The notes: generated by a model not told the origin, from the sequence alone. DNA of 64,000 bases from Trema orientale (GCA_002914845.1 JXTC01000331.1:62001-126000), one strand, 5' to 3'. Numbered from the stretch's first letter, positions 37,118 through 50,109 are shown. Made by a program: numbers and translations.

Positions 37118-40100
37118 TCACATTATCGTACACTTGTCTTTTGGTTTAGGTTCAGGCCTAGAAGGCACTGGCAACGAATTTCTGCCACTGTTTCTTGGCC
37201 CCTGCAATTCACAGTTTGCAAAAACAATTGCTTCCATAAATCATAGGCAAACACAAGGTTTTACATTGAACGATAAAATAAGAAAGGAGATAAAATTTAC
37301 CTGAGGACCTGTAACCAGCCTTGAATTGCCACTAACAGTTTGTTGCTGCACATTTTGACGCTGTGGCTGTTGATCAAACTCCTGTTGCTGAAGAGCTATT
37401 GCCAGTTGCAAATCGGAACTGCCAAAACATAGAACTTCAATGATCTGAAGTAAAAAAGACCGAGAGTAGAACAAGCAGTGGGAAACTGACAACTGAAAGT
37501 ATCTAATGTATAATCAAGGGTGAAAACAAAAGACAAACAAGAAAGCCAAAGGAGATTTGTTTCAGATCAAATGTCGACCAGATTTCCTCAAAAGATCCCT
37601 CTTAAGAGGAAATTCATATTGTTCTTTCAAAACTGGCCCCAATCATCGCTTCAGAATAAATGCATGAGACCGGTACTCCCAAGATGTGTGTTTACAAGGC
37701 ATACACTTTACACATTTCATCTTTATCTGTTTCAGAACACAAAATTTGCAACTTTTCTATTCATGAATGCTATTATCTGTTACCTAGTTAGTTACATGCA
37801 ATGCAGTTTATAGTAAAGGGGCAGATAGAGCAATAGTGTGATCCGATATTCAAAAAAGGAGACAATATTACTAAACAAGAGGAGACACTATCACTAATGT
37901 TTTGCAACAAAAGTTAAATACAAACTGACAAAAGTTCAGAAGATTACTTTATATCCAAGCCTGCTTGTGCTGCACTATCGATGCTTGCAATGTAGTCCTG
38001 AAGTACGTAAAGTTGAAATTGTAAAACAGAAGCAATTATCTATCACACAAACATCTCAATTCTCAGGTACAAACACATACCGCAGTGCTGGTCACGGCAT
38101 TATGTTCATCCCAAGTGTCATTTGTATGGTTTTCTACCTTAAATTCCTTGAAGTTGCCAGTCATAAACAAGGTATCCCCATTAACCTGAAAACATAAGAA
38201 ATTGTAGTTAGAAAACTTTTTAAAAACTAGGAGAAGCAGCAGCATTAAAAACCATAAGATACTACCTAGAAATATCAACCTTAAACCTTATGACCAGTTG
38301 CCTACAATTTTTAAGAGCATCCTCCCCCCAGTTGAAAACAAGAGTCAGCTTTATTTTTCGGTTTCCATTTCCAGGTACAAACAGTGCAATTTTGTTATGA
38401 ACATCTAAATGTAACCTTTTGGATCAGAAGTATTGAAACCAGAAAACAAATAATAATAATAATAATAATAATAATCTATCCCCACCATAGACCAAAGTAC
38501 CGCTAGAACTGTAGAACATATTTCTGCCATCACCGTTCACTGTTTTTTTTATTAAGAAACATAGCCTTTTTCTCTCAGCAGACATAAACTTTTGCAAAAA
38601 TATCAGACCATAAGGCAGGCTGTTTTAGGAATGGCCCACCAAGAAGTGCTAGAACATAACCCAAGCAATTCTATGTTTTCCACATATTTTCCATAAATTA
38701 ACTGCTTTCATAGATGAAATTTTAGCATTTCAATCTGATTTTGTCTGATATCAGTGCCTAAGCTACAAAAACTTGATCAATAACAACAATTCATACAAGG
38801 GAACTGTAGATCGCACCTCATTTAGCTTCTCCCATACCAAATCAGGCTGATTTATGTACCCTTGGTCCGTAGCCAAAAGATAGAGCTCGCCATTAAACTG
38901 TAAATGGTATGACTACAGTATTACTCGGGCTATAGATGTTCAAAGACTATTAAACAAAGCTTTTAAGAAGGACCAAAGGGAGTTTTTCAAAACTTCTTCA
39001 TAAATAGATACATTCAGTTTTCTGTTTATGAGAAGTAATATCAACAATTACACAAAAGAAAAGCGTAATCTACTACTGACCTTAAACATGGTGCTGAAGT
39101 GATTATTACGGAAAAAGACACATAGCTCACGCTCTTTAAGACCCTCTTGTAAGCAGAAAAGGCTACACAAACATTAAAAAATAATAATAACAATAATAAT
39201 AGGATCAGAGAACTTCTAGGCGCCAGCCACAAAACAAAGAAACTTAAAATTTCAAATTGCAATTCTATACCCATAGAAAGTCAATTGACTAGCATTGCTC
39301 TTCAAAAAATTCCTGATCAGTTCCCCTATAGCCAATACAAAGAGAGAAACTTGTTCAGAATATACTCATTCATGAATATATATATATATATAGAAAGTTA
39401 CATGAGAGGCAATCCATCTTCAAACAAATTTCTTAGTTATTTTATAGTGAGCTTTGCTAACCTGCTTGAGGAGTAATTTCATCCTTTAAACTTGAATCTA
39501 ATGTGCTTTTGTCAGCTTGATTAGCAAGAACCACTTCACCTTCATATATTGGTTCTCGGTCTTCAAAAACTGTAGTCCCTGACTCCAAAATACATTCCTC
39601 CCCTTCATAAATGGGCTCACTTCCATCAACACTTGAAGTCAAAGTTTCTGATGCATCAATCTGCTGCATCCGGTCACTGGATGAATCCGAATGCAAATCT
39701 GCATTTGGTGCTGATAAAGATGTTAAATCTGTTAAGCAGCATTCAATTTTCTTATCTGCAGTCTCATGGACATCAACAGTAGAATTGGACCTATTATCAC
39801 ATTTTTCACTGTTTCGTGAAATGTCCTGATGCTGCTCGTCTTCAGATGCAGTATTTCTTCCAGGAGAAAGAGAAACAGAATTTTCTACCTGGACAAGTGC
39901 ATCAACACTTTTCTTCTCAACCACATCAACAACAGTAGCGTGCCTTTCTGGTTCGACAAAAGCTCGGGGATCAAAACTATTTACTTCATTGGCCTTTGAA
40001 AATGAATACAAAGCTTGCTCTGGAGTACTTCCAAAACACACCATATCATCACTTCCATTCCTGGAGGCATTGCAGTCATCTGATATGGATAAGTCTGACT

Positions 40101-42692
40101 TATGGAAAGTACTATTTTCAAAAATATGCTTCTCTAACATATCTACGGAACCTACAGGCACAATCTTCTCAAGATGTGTACTTTCATCAGAACTGAAAGA
40201 CACAGCCCCTTTATTAACATCAACTACAAATGAAGGTGGGAGTTCAGACTCGGACAATTTCAAAGCTCTCAACAACTCTGCTTCCTCTTCAAGGTCCCCT
40301 TTTCTTGCATTTTGGTGATCAGAGTCTAAGTGTGGAGAATCATCAAAAGATCTAGCTTTAGAAAGGCATGGAGAAGGGACACCCAGAGTTGCAGTTGTTG
40401 CTGCAGCAAAATCAACACAATCTTCTTCAGGAACATTTTTATGTTCTCTCTCATTTCGTGTTTCGAGCGCAACAAGCTCCTCCATTAGCGCATTATAAGA
40501 CTTTGATCCAATTGCATCGGCTGTTTCATTGTCCTGGGAAGCATGCATAAGTGAATTGACTACCAAACCAAGAAAACCATGAAGTAATACCAAATTGAAA
40601 AAGTCCAACAGATGCTCTAAATAGGATACAATCATAAAAGATACCAAAACAATAAAATGACTTTCAATAAAAAAAGAATTATAGAAGTCCATCAATATGC
40701 TGTCTACCGATGCAGAAATTACTCAAACGGCCAGATTTAGATCATTAGATGCTAAACTTACCACGTTGAAATTGATAAAACCATCAACTACAAAATAGAT
40801 TCTGAGAACTACTTTTCAGTTTTATTGAATCATCAGTTATACTTTGAATTTATGCAAAGATTTAAACACAAATCACTGAAGTTATGCGCATTCGCCTTCA
40901 AATATACAGTTTAAAAGCCACTCAATCAAATGTAAATTAAAGAAAGAAAACCAAGCGCCCAATTATTTCTGCTAAACTCAATAAGATAGGATGAAATCTG
41001 TCCAAAAAAATAGCCCTCAGAAGGCCACATAGAGGATTAAAAGTCACTATTTATTTGCAACTCGAGTCAAAGACATGACTGATTTAAGTCCCTATAGGTG
41101 CACATGAACGAGTACCAAAGAAACTTTTCAGTTCACTAAATGAGCAAGGCCAGTAAGTGAGTAAAAACAGTAGAGACAAGTAGTAAAACCTATTAAAAGT
41201 TAAAAATGCGAAAAAAATTACACACGACCATCAGAAACTTTTCAATAACCAAATTAGAATGTGGACTGGGGTACTTTTTGCTAAGTCATTCAAAAAGGTA
41301 ACAGATCAAAAAGTGAAAGAGCAAACCTGGGGATCAACTATCCAACCATGATACAGTGGAATATCCAACAAATCAAATATCGCACATTCTGGAGTAAACT
41401 CAAAGTCTCCTATTCTGCAACCATCATGTAAATCTAAATCAGAACTGGAAAGTGGAGAATTACAAGTAACAATGATTAAAAGAACAAACGTATGTATATA
41501 ACCTCTTGAATTTTATATTTACATCGATCCCAGTTGCAAGTCGGGGAAGCAGATCAATGGCATCAGCAATGTTCTGCTGTTGATTCTCAACATAACCCTC
41601 ATCTTTATCCTACAACACAGTGAAAAGAGAATTAGTGAACCTCAATAAAAACCTAGAAATGATTAACATCAAAGACGAAGAAAAAGCAATTTATTACTTA
41701 TTACATTGGTATTACTATTTGAATCAATTAATCGTTCCGCAACGAGCGAGAGTAATTTCTCCTGCGAAACTTCAGTCGTATCTGGACTCAAATTGAAGTT
41801 GTTCTTGAGCAGAAGAACATTACCTGTAGGAACCCCAAACACAAACATAAAAAACGAAAGCGAGTTTCTTTGCCCAAAATTTAATTGCTACATAGACCCA
41901 AATAATACTAAAATTACAAGAATACCAAAACATTATTACAAAAGTTCCCAACGGAAGAGTGCCAATTCTCATTCTAAAAAGTGCCAAATACAACAAGTAT
42001 GGTAAGTTCAAGTAGACTCTGGTTTCATTAGACAACAAAACAATGCACGTTTGACCTAACAGCCAAAAATAAGAATCTCACTTTGTCTGTTTCAGATTTC
42101 GCGGTACCAATTCATACAAAACCAATTGCAGAGTTATTCGAATCCAAACAGATCGAAAACACCACTACAAAACGTTTGAAAACAATCAAGCACAACAAGA
42201 ACCTAAAAATGAATCAATTTCCCGTATAAGGCAACGAGTTGAGAACAATTTAAACCGTTTGGTTGCCGAGAAACCGCAAAGAAAATCTAAAAGAAAGCAA
42301 GATTCCGAATCATTCATTTCAAAAAACACAAAAAAAAAAAAAAAGCCAACTCATTACAACTCCTCCTAATTCAACCATTTCAAAACCTAAAAATCACAAA
42401 TTCCGATTTCTCAATTTCCTCATTTCCCGCTTCTCCATAACCAAACACACAAAACCGATATACCGAAACCCTAGCAATATAGATAAATAGATATATGAAT
42501 ATAGATACAGAGAGGGAAGGAATTAATACATATGGCGAGGAGAGGGCAAGGGCCATTGTCGTTCTGGAGGATGATAGGCGTGGTTCTGCCCAAGAATTGA
42601 ATGACTTTGGTCTTGTGAACGCACTCCTTCACCGACGCCGGCGCCGGCTGCTGCGGTTCCTGAATCTGTTCCTCCGACGAAGACGACGCCAT
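37118..42692 (-). CDS. MINDY1/2-type (FAM63, DUF544) K48-ubiquitin-specific deubiquitinase
   Basis: Eleven minus-strand exons join in phase to 683 aa: 42692-42530, 41823-41705, 41609-41503, 41414-41327, 40533-39462, 39145-39081, 38897-38817, 38185-38081, 37997-37948, 37418-37301 and 37201-37118. The catalytic Cys49 lies in QNDNGPCPLLAI, with oxyanion Gln43. The catalytic His532 lies in CVFFRNNHFSTM. MINDY enzymes trim long K48-linked ubiquitin chains. Exon 5 (357 codons) makes a long acidic, Ser-rich insert between Cys and His, with a UIM-like helix EEEAELLRALKLSESEL (241-257) and two EPIYEGE repeats. Near the C-terminus, DLQLAIALQQQEF looks like a ubiquitin-binding MIU helix, followed by a Gln-rich stretch. 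The protein ends KDKCTIM, a possible CaaX prenylation site. It is divergent from MS1 (1,966 bp between start codons). Confident family call; the symbol is left blank because the plant paralogue is not settled. Confidence 0.94.
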
Positions 42693-42700
42693 GGTTGAAC

Positions 42701-43573
42701 TTGATCAGCACCACCAAAGCTTCTTCGAGCTTTTTCGCCTTTTCGTTATTAATATTTTTTATTTTTTTTCTTCTAGAGAGAGAAAGTGAGAGAGAGAGAG
42801 AGAGAGAGATTGGCAAAGTGCGGGATATTAGAGCGTTTCCCTCATTTTCGTTCGACGGAAACGCCAAAGTTTTTTCTTTTTTTTTTTTCCCCTTTTTCTT
42901 TTCCTTATTTTAAATGTCCTCTAATATATGTTTTTGTATTGAGATTAGTCGCAAAAAATCGTGTACTAATTTGTGTCTAACCACTTGTATTTTGACACGT
43001 CATATAAATAGTTAAGCATAAATAAATGGAATTTTTCACTTGTGATTTTCTTTTTTAGGGAATTGGACAGGTGATCTTGATCCAAGTTTTTTTTTTAATA
43101 TTTATTGTAATTAATTTTTATTTTGTTTTACAAAAATTAAATGTCTTGTAGTGTTTTATATTAGGAAATGAGTGTGTTGGGACTCACGGGAAAAAATTAA
43201 GACAAAATATGAAGCGACTATGAATATTATTTGGTGATATTTTATTTACCTTTTTTTAGGAAGAATATCTTTTATATTAATCTAAAAAGTATAACCGTAA
43301 TTCATACAAGATGTCCTAATAAGGTAACCAAAAAAAAAAATTGTAATTGAAACTAAACTAATGACTGGTAAGCAATATGAATTGCCTAGATATTCATGGT
43401 CAAAGATCAAAAGGACACAACTAATCAGTGTCTAATGAAAAATTGTTGCTCTACATAATAGTGATTGTGGTGGAGTTGGTATCAACATTGCACAGCTTGG
43501 TGCAATGGGTAAGGTAAGAAATATTTTATAACAAGTGCACTTTTAAACGTCAAGTTATATAAAAGTCAATTAG
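42701..43573 (-). repeat. MINDY leader/promoter segment, copy 1 of a direct duplication
   Basis: Begins 9 bases upstream of the MINDY start codon (TTGATCAGCACCACCA) and contains a GA-rich leader, the block GGCAAAGTGCGGGATATTAG and a distal block ending near AAAAGTCAATTAGATTTAGTA. The same ordered blocks occur in the same orientation at 48002-49030. Confidence 0.88.
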
Positions 43574-43575
43574 AT

Positions 43576-43799
43576 TTAGTATGCTTTATTACATAAAGCG
43601 TAGGGCGTTGTGTTTTGTTATTTGGGATGTCGTTCTTAATGCTGCATTTACAAATAACAACGTCTTTTTTACATTAAAATTTAGAATTGTTGTCCTTTTT
43701 GAGGTAAACAATAATGGTTATTAACTGTTGTCATCTCATCTTGTTTTTAATAACATGTCAACGATTTATCTGTTGTTCATCAACATTATTCTCGTAGTG
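43576..43799. mobile_element. Possible CACTA-type transposon end fragment
   Basis: On the minus strand it begins CACTACGAGAATAATG, like the CACTACAAGAAA termini of plant CACTA elements, followed by ACAACAG/GACAAC-type repeats common in their subterminal regions. Only one end is visible, and it stops exactly where the duplicated segment begins. Confidence 0.4.
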
Positions 43800-44658
43800 C
43801 AACTAAAGAAGAAAGACACAAATGGTGGACTTTAGTTTTATTCCATTTAATATCCCCTTCAAAAATTTGACATGAGATGCACATGATGGATTAATAGAGA
43901 CTTTGTTCATCAACGTTTAGGATTTGAAAGTATCCAAAGGATTAAATTGTTACTCACAATAACGTTTAGGATTTGAAAGTGCCATTAAAAAAGAAGAAAA
44001 TATTTGAGACCAATTTGTTCCTTACCTAATAGGTTGAGGACCAACGATGCCAAAAAGCCATTCTAAAATACATATGTCACATTTTCAGGTAAATACCCTG
44101 TTAAAAAAAAGAAAGAAAAGAGTGGTAGAAGCAGAGATATGCCCCAAGAGGGTAGTTGGCCAAGGTTTTTTGCATTCTAGGCCTATTCCTTATAAGATAA
44201 AACAAAAGTAAATCCCAGCTGACCATAGAAATTGGTGGAGCACAAAGGGATGCCCAAATCCAATGGTGGGAGAATAGTTGCATGACCCAATTATTTACTC
44301 TAAAACACTGACTCATTGCATATGCCATTGCGAAAGATTTGCATGTCACCCTATTTTTGAAACAAATCATGCATATAGCGAGCTTGCCTATTAGCTTAAG
44401 TATAAAGGCTCTTTTGGTTCTCATCCCAATTTTAATTTATGGCACAAATTGTGTGGGACCAAAAAAATTAATGTAGTACTACATCTAAGGTTGTTATAGT
44501 TATTATCCCCTAACAAGTTTGAATTTGGATTCTCATTAATTATATTGGAAGTCCTTAATTGGTCTTCCTATCTATATTCTACATATAAGAACTCAACCAA
44601 TCCATCCTTCTTTCTTGTCTTGGTTTTGGTACTCCCCACTTTTCGTTGCCAAAGAGCT
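43800..44658. other. MS1 upstream region
   Basis: Promoter and leader of MS1. A TATA-like stretch (TCTATATTCTACATATAAG) lies at about 44570-44590, roughly 75 bases before the start codon. No other gene is visible. Confidence 0.4.
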
Positions 44659-47543
44659 ATGTCTCACTTGGACCTAACCAGTTGCAAGAAAAGGAAGAGA
44701 GGAGAGAGAGTTTTTAGGTTCAAGAGCTTCGGAGAGCATGGCTACCCGGTTGAATTCGTGGGTGCATTCCGGGAAAATGTTAAGGCATTGCTTGAATTTG
44801 GGCATTTAGAGAGCAATTTGGGCACTGAAATGCCTTGCTGGTCCTTTCGGCTTGAAGTCCATCGCCAACCTCTTGTTCATGTCCTACTTCTCGTCATCGA
44901 AGAGCCTATTGGTGCGACAGTTAATCATCGTTGCAGACAATGCCAATACGTTGGTAAAGTATAATAAAATTTATACTAGTACATAACATGCCATTTTATC
45001 ATTTATACTCAAACTCACATCTTTCTTTCATTTTTCTTTTTTAAAAAATATTGCTAGTCATGAGCTAGAAGCATATACTATAGAAGACTTTTTTCTTTTT
45101 TTCTATTTTACGAATCTTATAGCGTTGTGACTTATATTATAGTTCAGGTTGGGGGCAGCACATGATTTGCAATAAGAAGTATCATTTTTTGCTACCTTCC
45201 AAGGATTCAATGGTGGCAGCTTGTTTGAACAGCAAAGGAACTGGCAGTGATCAGGTGCTAAGGGACTCAGGGAATTATAGTAAGTCTAACATTTTTGTAG
45301 AATCACAGGGCCACATCATGCATGGTGTTTTTCATTCTAATGGGTTCGGCCATTTGCTACATATCAATGGGCTGGAAACTGGTTCGGACTTGGCTGGATG
45401 CCACATTCTTGAGTTTTGGGATCGTTTGTGCACTGGATTACGCGTAAGGTTAGCTTTTGAAAATTTTAGGCACATTTTTCTTTTGAAAGAACACATTTAA
45501 TGTAATTTAGATTAAAAAAAAATGATGTAAAATCACATACAACAAGTTAATCAAAAAAATACATAAAAATCATATATAATAAGAAGAAGAAAGTTTGGCC
45601 CTTTTTCTAGCTAACCTTTCTTTTACTGGTTGGGGTTTCCCATTTCATAGTTCGTTTTCACTGAAAAAAGATAAAACCGTAACTAAATAAATATCCAAGA
45701 ATTATGAATTTATGATAACGCAAGAAAAAAAAATCTAAAAGAATTACATACAATACTGGCCTCATTTGATTGACTATTATTACTCATTATCAGTAGTAAT
45801 GATCACCAAAAGAAATAAAATTAGTAAGTCTTTCATATAGGAGATATATATTTTGTCATAATATAATTGTTGTGATCATCCCTACTGGTTATTGTTATGT
45901 ACATATTTTTATTTTATTATAACTCAATATGAGATATTCAGGGAAAAAAAAAAAGAAAAAAGAGAGAGAGAGAGAGATATCACTTCTAGTACATTAACAG
46001 GAAAACTTCTGGTATATATATGTGATATATATGTTTTGGTAGGAAAGTGAGTCTATGTGACATTTCTCAGAAGAAAGGCATGGACCTGAGGCTAATCCAT
46101 GGTGTAGCATACGGCAAGCCGTGGTTCGGCCGATGGGGCTACAAGTTCGAGCGGGGAACCTACTGTGTCACCCAAAACATGTACCAAAGAGCCCTTGAAG
46201 CCCTACGAGGCATGCCCTTAACTTTTCTTATCCACCATTTATGCCCTTCAAACCAGAACCTACCTCTAATCTTTTCGAAGTACCAAACACTTTCGGAACA
46301 ATCTTTGACCACTCTTGGTGACTTATTCCACTTCATGTTAGAGCTCAAGTCCCACCTGCCAAATGACACTTTCAACATGGAGTCTTACAACCCTGGAATC
46401 TTGGTTGAAACGTCATGTCGTTGGTCCCCTAAAAGAGTTGAAATGGCCACTAGGGTTATCGTGGAAGCCCTTAAAAGAGCTCAGTTCAGATGGGTTTCGA
46501 GGCAACAAGTTAGGGACGCGGCTCGTAACTACATTGGAGATACAGGTTTACTAGATTTTGTGCTTAAATCGCTTGGGAATCAAATTGTGGGAAATTACTT
46601 GGTGAGACGAAGCTTAAATCCAGTCAAAAAAGTTCTTGAGTATTGCTTAGAAGACATTTCAAATGTGTTTCATGACTATCATCGCGAAAGTAATAATTTT
46701 ATCGCCAATGGCTCAAAAATAAAGTACTCAAGGTATAAGATCACGAGGTTTCAGTTGATCAAGGACATATTCTTTCTGTACAAGTACATTCTCAAAGATC
46801 ATAATCTGATCAGTTCAAATGGAGGGAATATTCTTTCAGTGATTCCGATGGCTGTACAGATTGTCCTTGATTCCAAGTATCTTATCAAAGAGTACCATGA
46901 AGATTTTCCCACGAAATTAGAGTTGGGTTTGGAAGGGAAGTTGAATTTGTATTGTACACTAGTATTGAAAAACAGTCAACGAAATGATCAACATGATGAA
47001 GGTAATTGGGTCAACTCGATCAACAAGACAATGTTATTGCCTCCTTATGAGTTTATAACAGTGAAAAACAATGCCACGGTCGATGAGATGAAGCTAGAAG
47101 TGGAAAGGAACTTTAAAGAGATCTATTGGGGCTTGAGGGGCTTAGTTGTGGATTCTATTCGTAATTTCATCTCAAAGGGAACTAATTTGGCTCTTGGAGT
47201 GGTTTCTGAAATTGGTCAAAAGCTAATTTTCGAGGGAAGTATTCGTAACAAAGATCATAATAATAATAATAATGATAATAGTGACATAACTAATCATAAG
47301 TGCTTATATGGATCATATGGTTTAAGTAACAGTAATGATATTAATGTGAATAAAGAAAGTGTTATGGATTGTCCTTGTGGGGCCAAAGACGATGATGGAG
47401 AAAGAAGGGTTGCGTGTGACATATGTGAGACTTGGCAGCATACACGGTGTGTTGGTATTCAGAATAGTGAAGATGTGCCTCATGTATTTATCTGCGGACG
47501 GTGCGAGCAAGAGATCATCTTATTACCTAATTCTCTTCCATAA
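44659..47543 (+). CDS. MS1: PHD-finger transcriptional regulator MALE STERILITY 1
   Basis: Three plus-strand exons, 44659-44953, 45148-45448 and 46043-47543, join in phase to 698 aa (Arabidopsis MS1 is 672). MS1 is a nuclear factor needed in the tapetum for late pollen-wall and pollen-coat formation. Family blocks include KKRKRGERVFRFKSFGE (a basic, probably nuclear-targeting start), SFRLEVHRQP, ICNKKYHFLLPSKDSM, HGVAYGKPWFGRWGY, RWSPKRVEMATRVIVEAL and GDTGLLDFVLKSLGNQ. The C-terminal PHD finger has the full Cys4-His-Cys3 set: C642, C644, C657, C660, H665, C668, C683 and C686. An AAT repeat (47261-47280) encodes an Asn-rich spacer before the finger. The start MSHLDLTSCKK is preferred over an upstream in-frame ATG at 44545, which would add a hydrophobic stretch unknown in the family. 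The related MMD1/DUET proteins are the main alternative, but the N-terminus favours MS1. Confidence 0.92.
45960..45980. repeat. (GA)n tract in MS1 intron 2
   Basis: Short GA repeat following an A-rich run, 60-80 bases before the acceptor of exon 3. Confidence 0.7.
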
Positions 47544-48001
47544 TTAGCTAGGTAAATAAAACTAATCATTAAGCCTTTTATATATAAGTCAGTTTTAATT
47601 AGTTCCTTAATTTTATGATCAATTTATATGGTCTTTATANTTTCTCTTTTTCTTTCAAAAGAAAAATATTTTTAAGTGAAAATAATAATTTTTAAAAATA
47701 TAAAAAGTTTCAATTATTCAGAAGAATTGAAAAAAAGATAGAATGACAAAAGTTAAAAAAAAAATAGTGTTTTATCATTTTTTTTCAAGAGTTTAAATTA
47801 TTTAAAACAATTAAAATGAAAAAAATAGAAAGAATGACCAAAAACAAAATTCTCGTTTTTTCTTTCTTTTTTTACTTATTTTAAATTAAGACAATAATTA
47901 TTGAAATTAAAAAAGATTTTAAATTATTCAAAGCAATTAAAATTTAAAGGAAAAAAAAAGACAAAGTAAAAAAAAAACTGTTTTTTTTTCTCCTAATATT
48001 A
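47544..48001. other. MS1 3' flank, AT-rich
   Basis: Contains one undetermined base at 47640. Near-repeated A/T-rich phrases (AATTATT-AAAGCAATTAAAAT) occur at about 47800 and 47925. No gene. Confidence 0.4.
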
Positions 48002-49030
48002 TTGATCAGCACCACCAAGCTTCTTCGAGCTTTTTTGCTTTTTCGTTATTATTATTTATTTTTTAGAGAGAGAAAGTGAAAGAGAGAGAGAGAAAGAAGA
48101 GAGAGATTGGCAAAGTGCGGGATATTAGAGTGTTAATATGTTTTCCCTCATTTTTGTGCCACGGAAATGCGCCAGTCTTTTCTCTTTTTTTTTTTCTTTT
48201 TTTTTTTCCTTCTTATTTTGAATTGCCTCTATTATATGTTATATGTTTTTTGTATTAAGAATTTTTTGCTGAGAATTTTTGGTATTAAGATTAGTTATAA
48301 AAACTCGTGTACCAATTTGTGTCTAACCATTCATATTTTGACATTTCATTTGAGAAGTATTTGAAATGAATAGCGACTTAGTAGTTAGTTCTTCCTTTGG
48401 CTGTTTGGCTCTTTCTTTTTTATTTTTTGTTTTAATTTTTTTCAAATAATATGTCAAGATATAAGTAGTTGGATATAATTCGAGTAGAAGTTTTGCAAAT
48501 GTAATTCTTTTAGGAATTGGATAGGTGATCTTGATCCATATTAATTCTTTATATTTCTTGTAATCAAGCATTTTATAAAAAAAATTAAACGTCTTGCAAT
48601 GTTTTCTATCAGAAAATAAGTTTGTTGGAACTCTTGGAATTAATTAAAACACAATATGAGACGACTATAAATATTATTTAGTTATTTTATTTACCTTTTT
48701 TGGGAAGAATATCTTTTTTTCTTAATCTAAAAAGTATGACCGTATATCAGATAAGGTGTCTTATTAAGGTAACAAAAAAATTTTGTAACTGAAACTAAAC
48801 TAATGACTAGAAAGCAATATTAATGGTTAATTGCCTAGATATTCATGGTCAAAGATCAAAAGGACGCAACTAATCAGTGTCTAATGAAAAATTGTTGCTC
48901 TACATAATAATGATTGTGGTGGAGTTGGTATCAACATTGCACAGCTTGGTGTAATCGGTAAGGTAAGAAATATTTCATAACAAGTGCACTTTTAAACGTC
49001 AAATTATATAAAAGTCAATTAAATTTAGTA
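48002..49030 (-). repeat. MINDY leader/promoter segment, copy 2 of the direct duplication
   Basis: Starts TTGATCAGCACCACCA and keeps the order of copy 1: GA-rich block (48064-48106), GGCAAAGTGCGGGATATTAG (48107-48126), TTTGTGTCTAACCA, GGTGATCTTGATCC, ATTCATGGTCAAAGATCAAA and a terminal TATAAAAGTCAATTA. It carries no MINDY coding sequence. Indels make it about 155 bases longer. Its orientation would direct any transcription toward the 3' end of MS1, 459 bases away. Confidence 0.88.
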
Positions 49031-50109
49031 ATACATACACATCAATCTATAATATCTGATTATAATTTGTGAAAATATTCATAATTTAGTAAAGTAATAT
49101 TCATAATTTAGTAAAGTTTACTTCTTTTTTTTTTGGGTTATTCTTCAATTGAATGGTAGAAACTAAACCAAGAAATTAAAGTAAATAAACTTAGGGCTTT
49201 AGACTTTAGTTGTGGCAAGTGTGATAGTAGCAGCCTGGCAAATTGAATTGAGTTGGCAACACAGTGTCAAGTGTCAACGACTCAAAAGTTGGCGGAGATA
49301 TAATGGGGAAAGTTGTGGTAGCTTTTGTTCTATATATATTTTCATAGCTTTTTAGAAAATTAAAATAACGAAGAATGGTATTACTCATAGAAAAAAAAGG
49401 TCGACCAACCATTTAGTTCGTTGACTGCCTTATTCTTCTCAAGATAGTTAAAGCTACAAATACATTAATTACTAATACATTGTATAATAAGAGGGCTTGA
49501 GGGTTGGAATTTATTTAAAAAATAATAAAGTTTAAAAATTAGAAAAAAACAAAAAAAAAACTCGTGGGGTAGAGAGGGTAACACAGCTCATTATCAAAAG
49601 AGCTAGATTTCCTCAACCACTGCTGGAATGGGCCATCTTTCATATTATATTCTAGAATTTCAAGGTATGCATGGGAATTGAAATCAGTTTGGATACTGAC
49701 ATTCTGTCATTATTGGTTGCCACCTTCACCGCAAAAGTATATGTAATGGAATGTTCACGTAATATTATGGGGGAATCATTTACGTGTTTACTTAAATTTG
49801 ATATTGTCTAGGCGAGAGATGTTGGTATGAATGTTTAATCACTTGAAACTAAGCTGGACATGTTTGTTTACTCTAATAAAAGAGGGAGGAATAGGGAGTA
49901 ATTATATGTAATGGGAATGAACCGGTGGAAAGAGTTATTTGGCACAAACAACTTTTCATTTTTAGGACTAGTCATATAAAAATTATGATATTTTATGATG
50001 GTAGGTAGTCATTATATTTACGATGGCTCATTATTTAAGGACTCTTTGCTAGCTTATCTTTATGAGTAGTCCTGCAATAGTTATGTGGAAAAAGAATAAA
50101 TAAATAAAT
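49031..50109. other. AT-rich intergenic DNA
   Basis: No gene. A phrase near 49860 (GGACATGTTTGTTTACTCTA) resembles the end of the 19171 MITE, but no partner end is found. Confidence 0.35.

Noticed and set aside
39989-40318. Plus-strand frames opposite MINDY exon 5
   Set aside because: Shadow frames of a long coding exon.
40534-40695. Extension of MINDY exon 5 upstream to its open-frame start
   Set aside because: A splice acceptor at 40534-40535 joins exon 4 in phase; the upstream part encodes hydrophobic intron sequence.
44545-44658. Upstream start giving a longer MS1
   Set aside because: Adds a hydrophobic stretch absent from MS1 proteins; the ATG at 44659 matches the family N-terminus.
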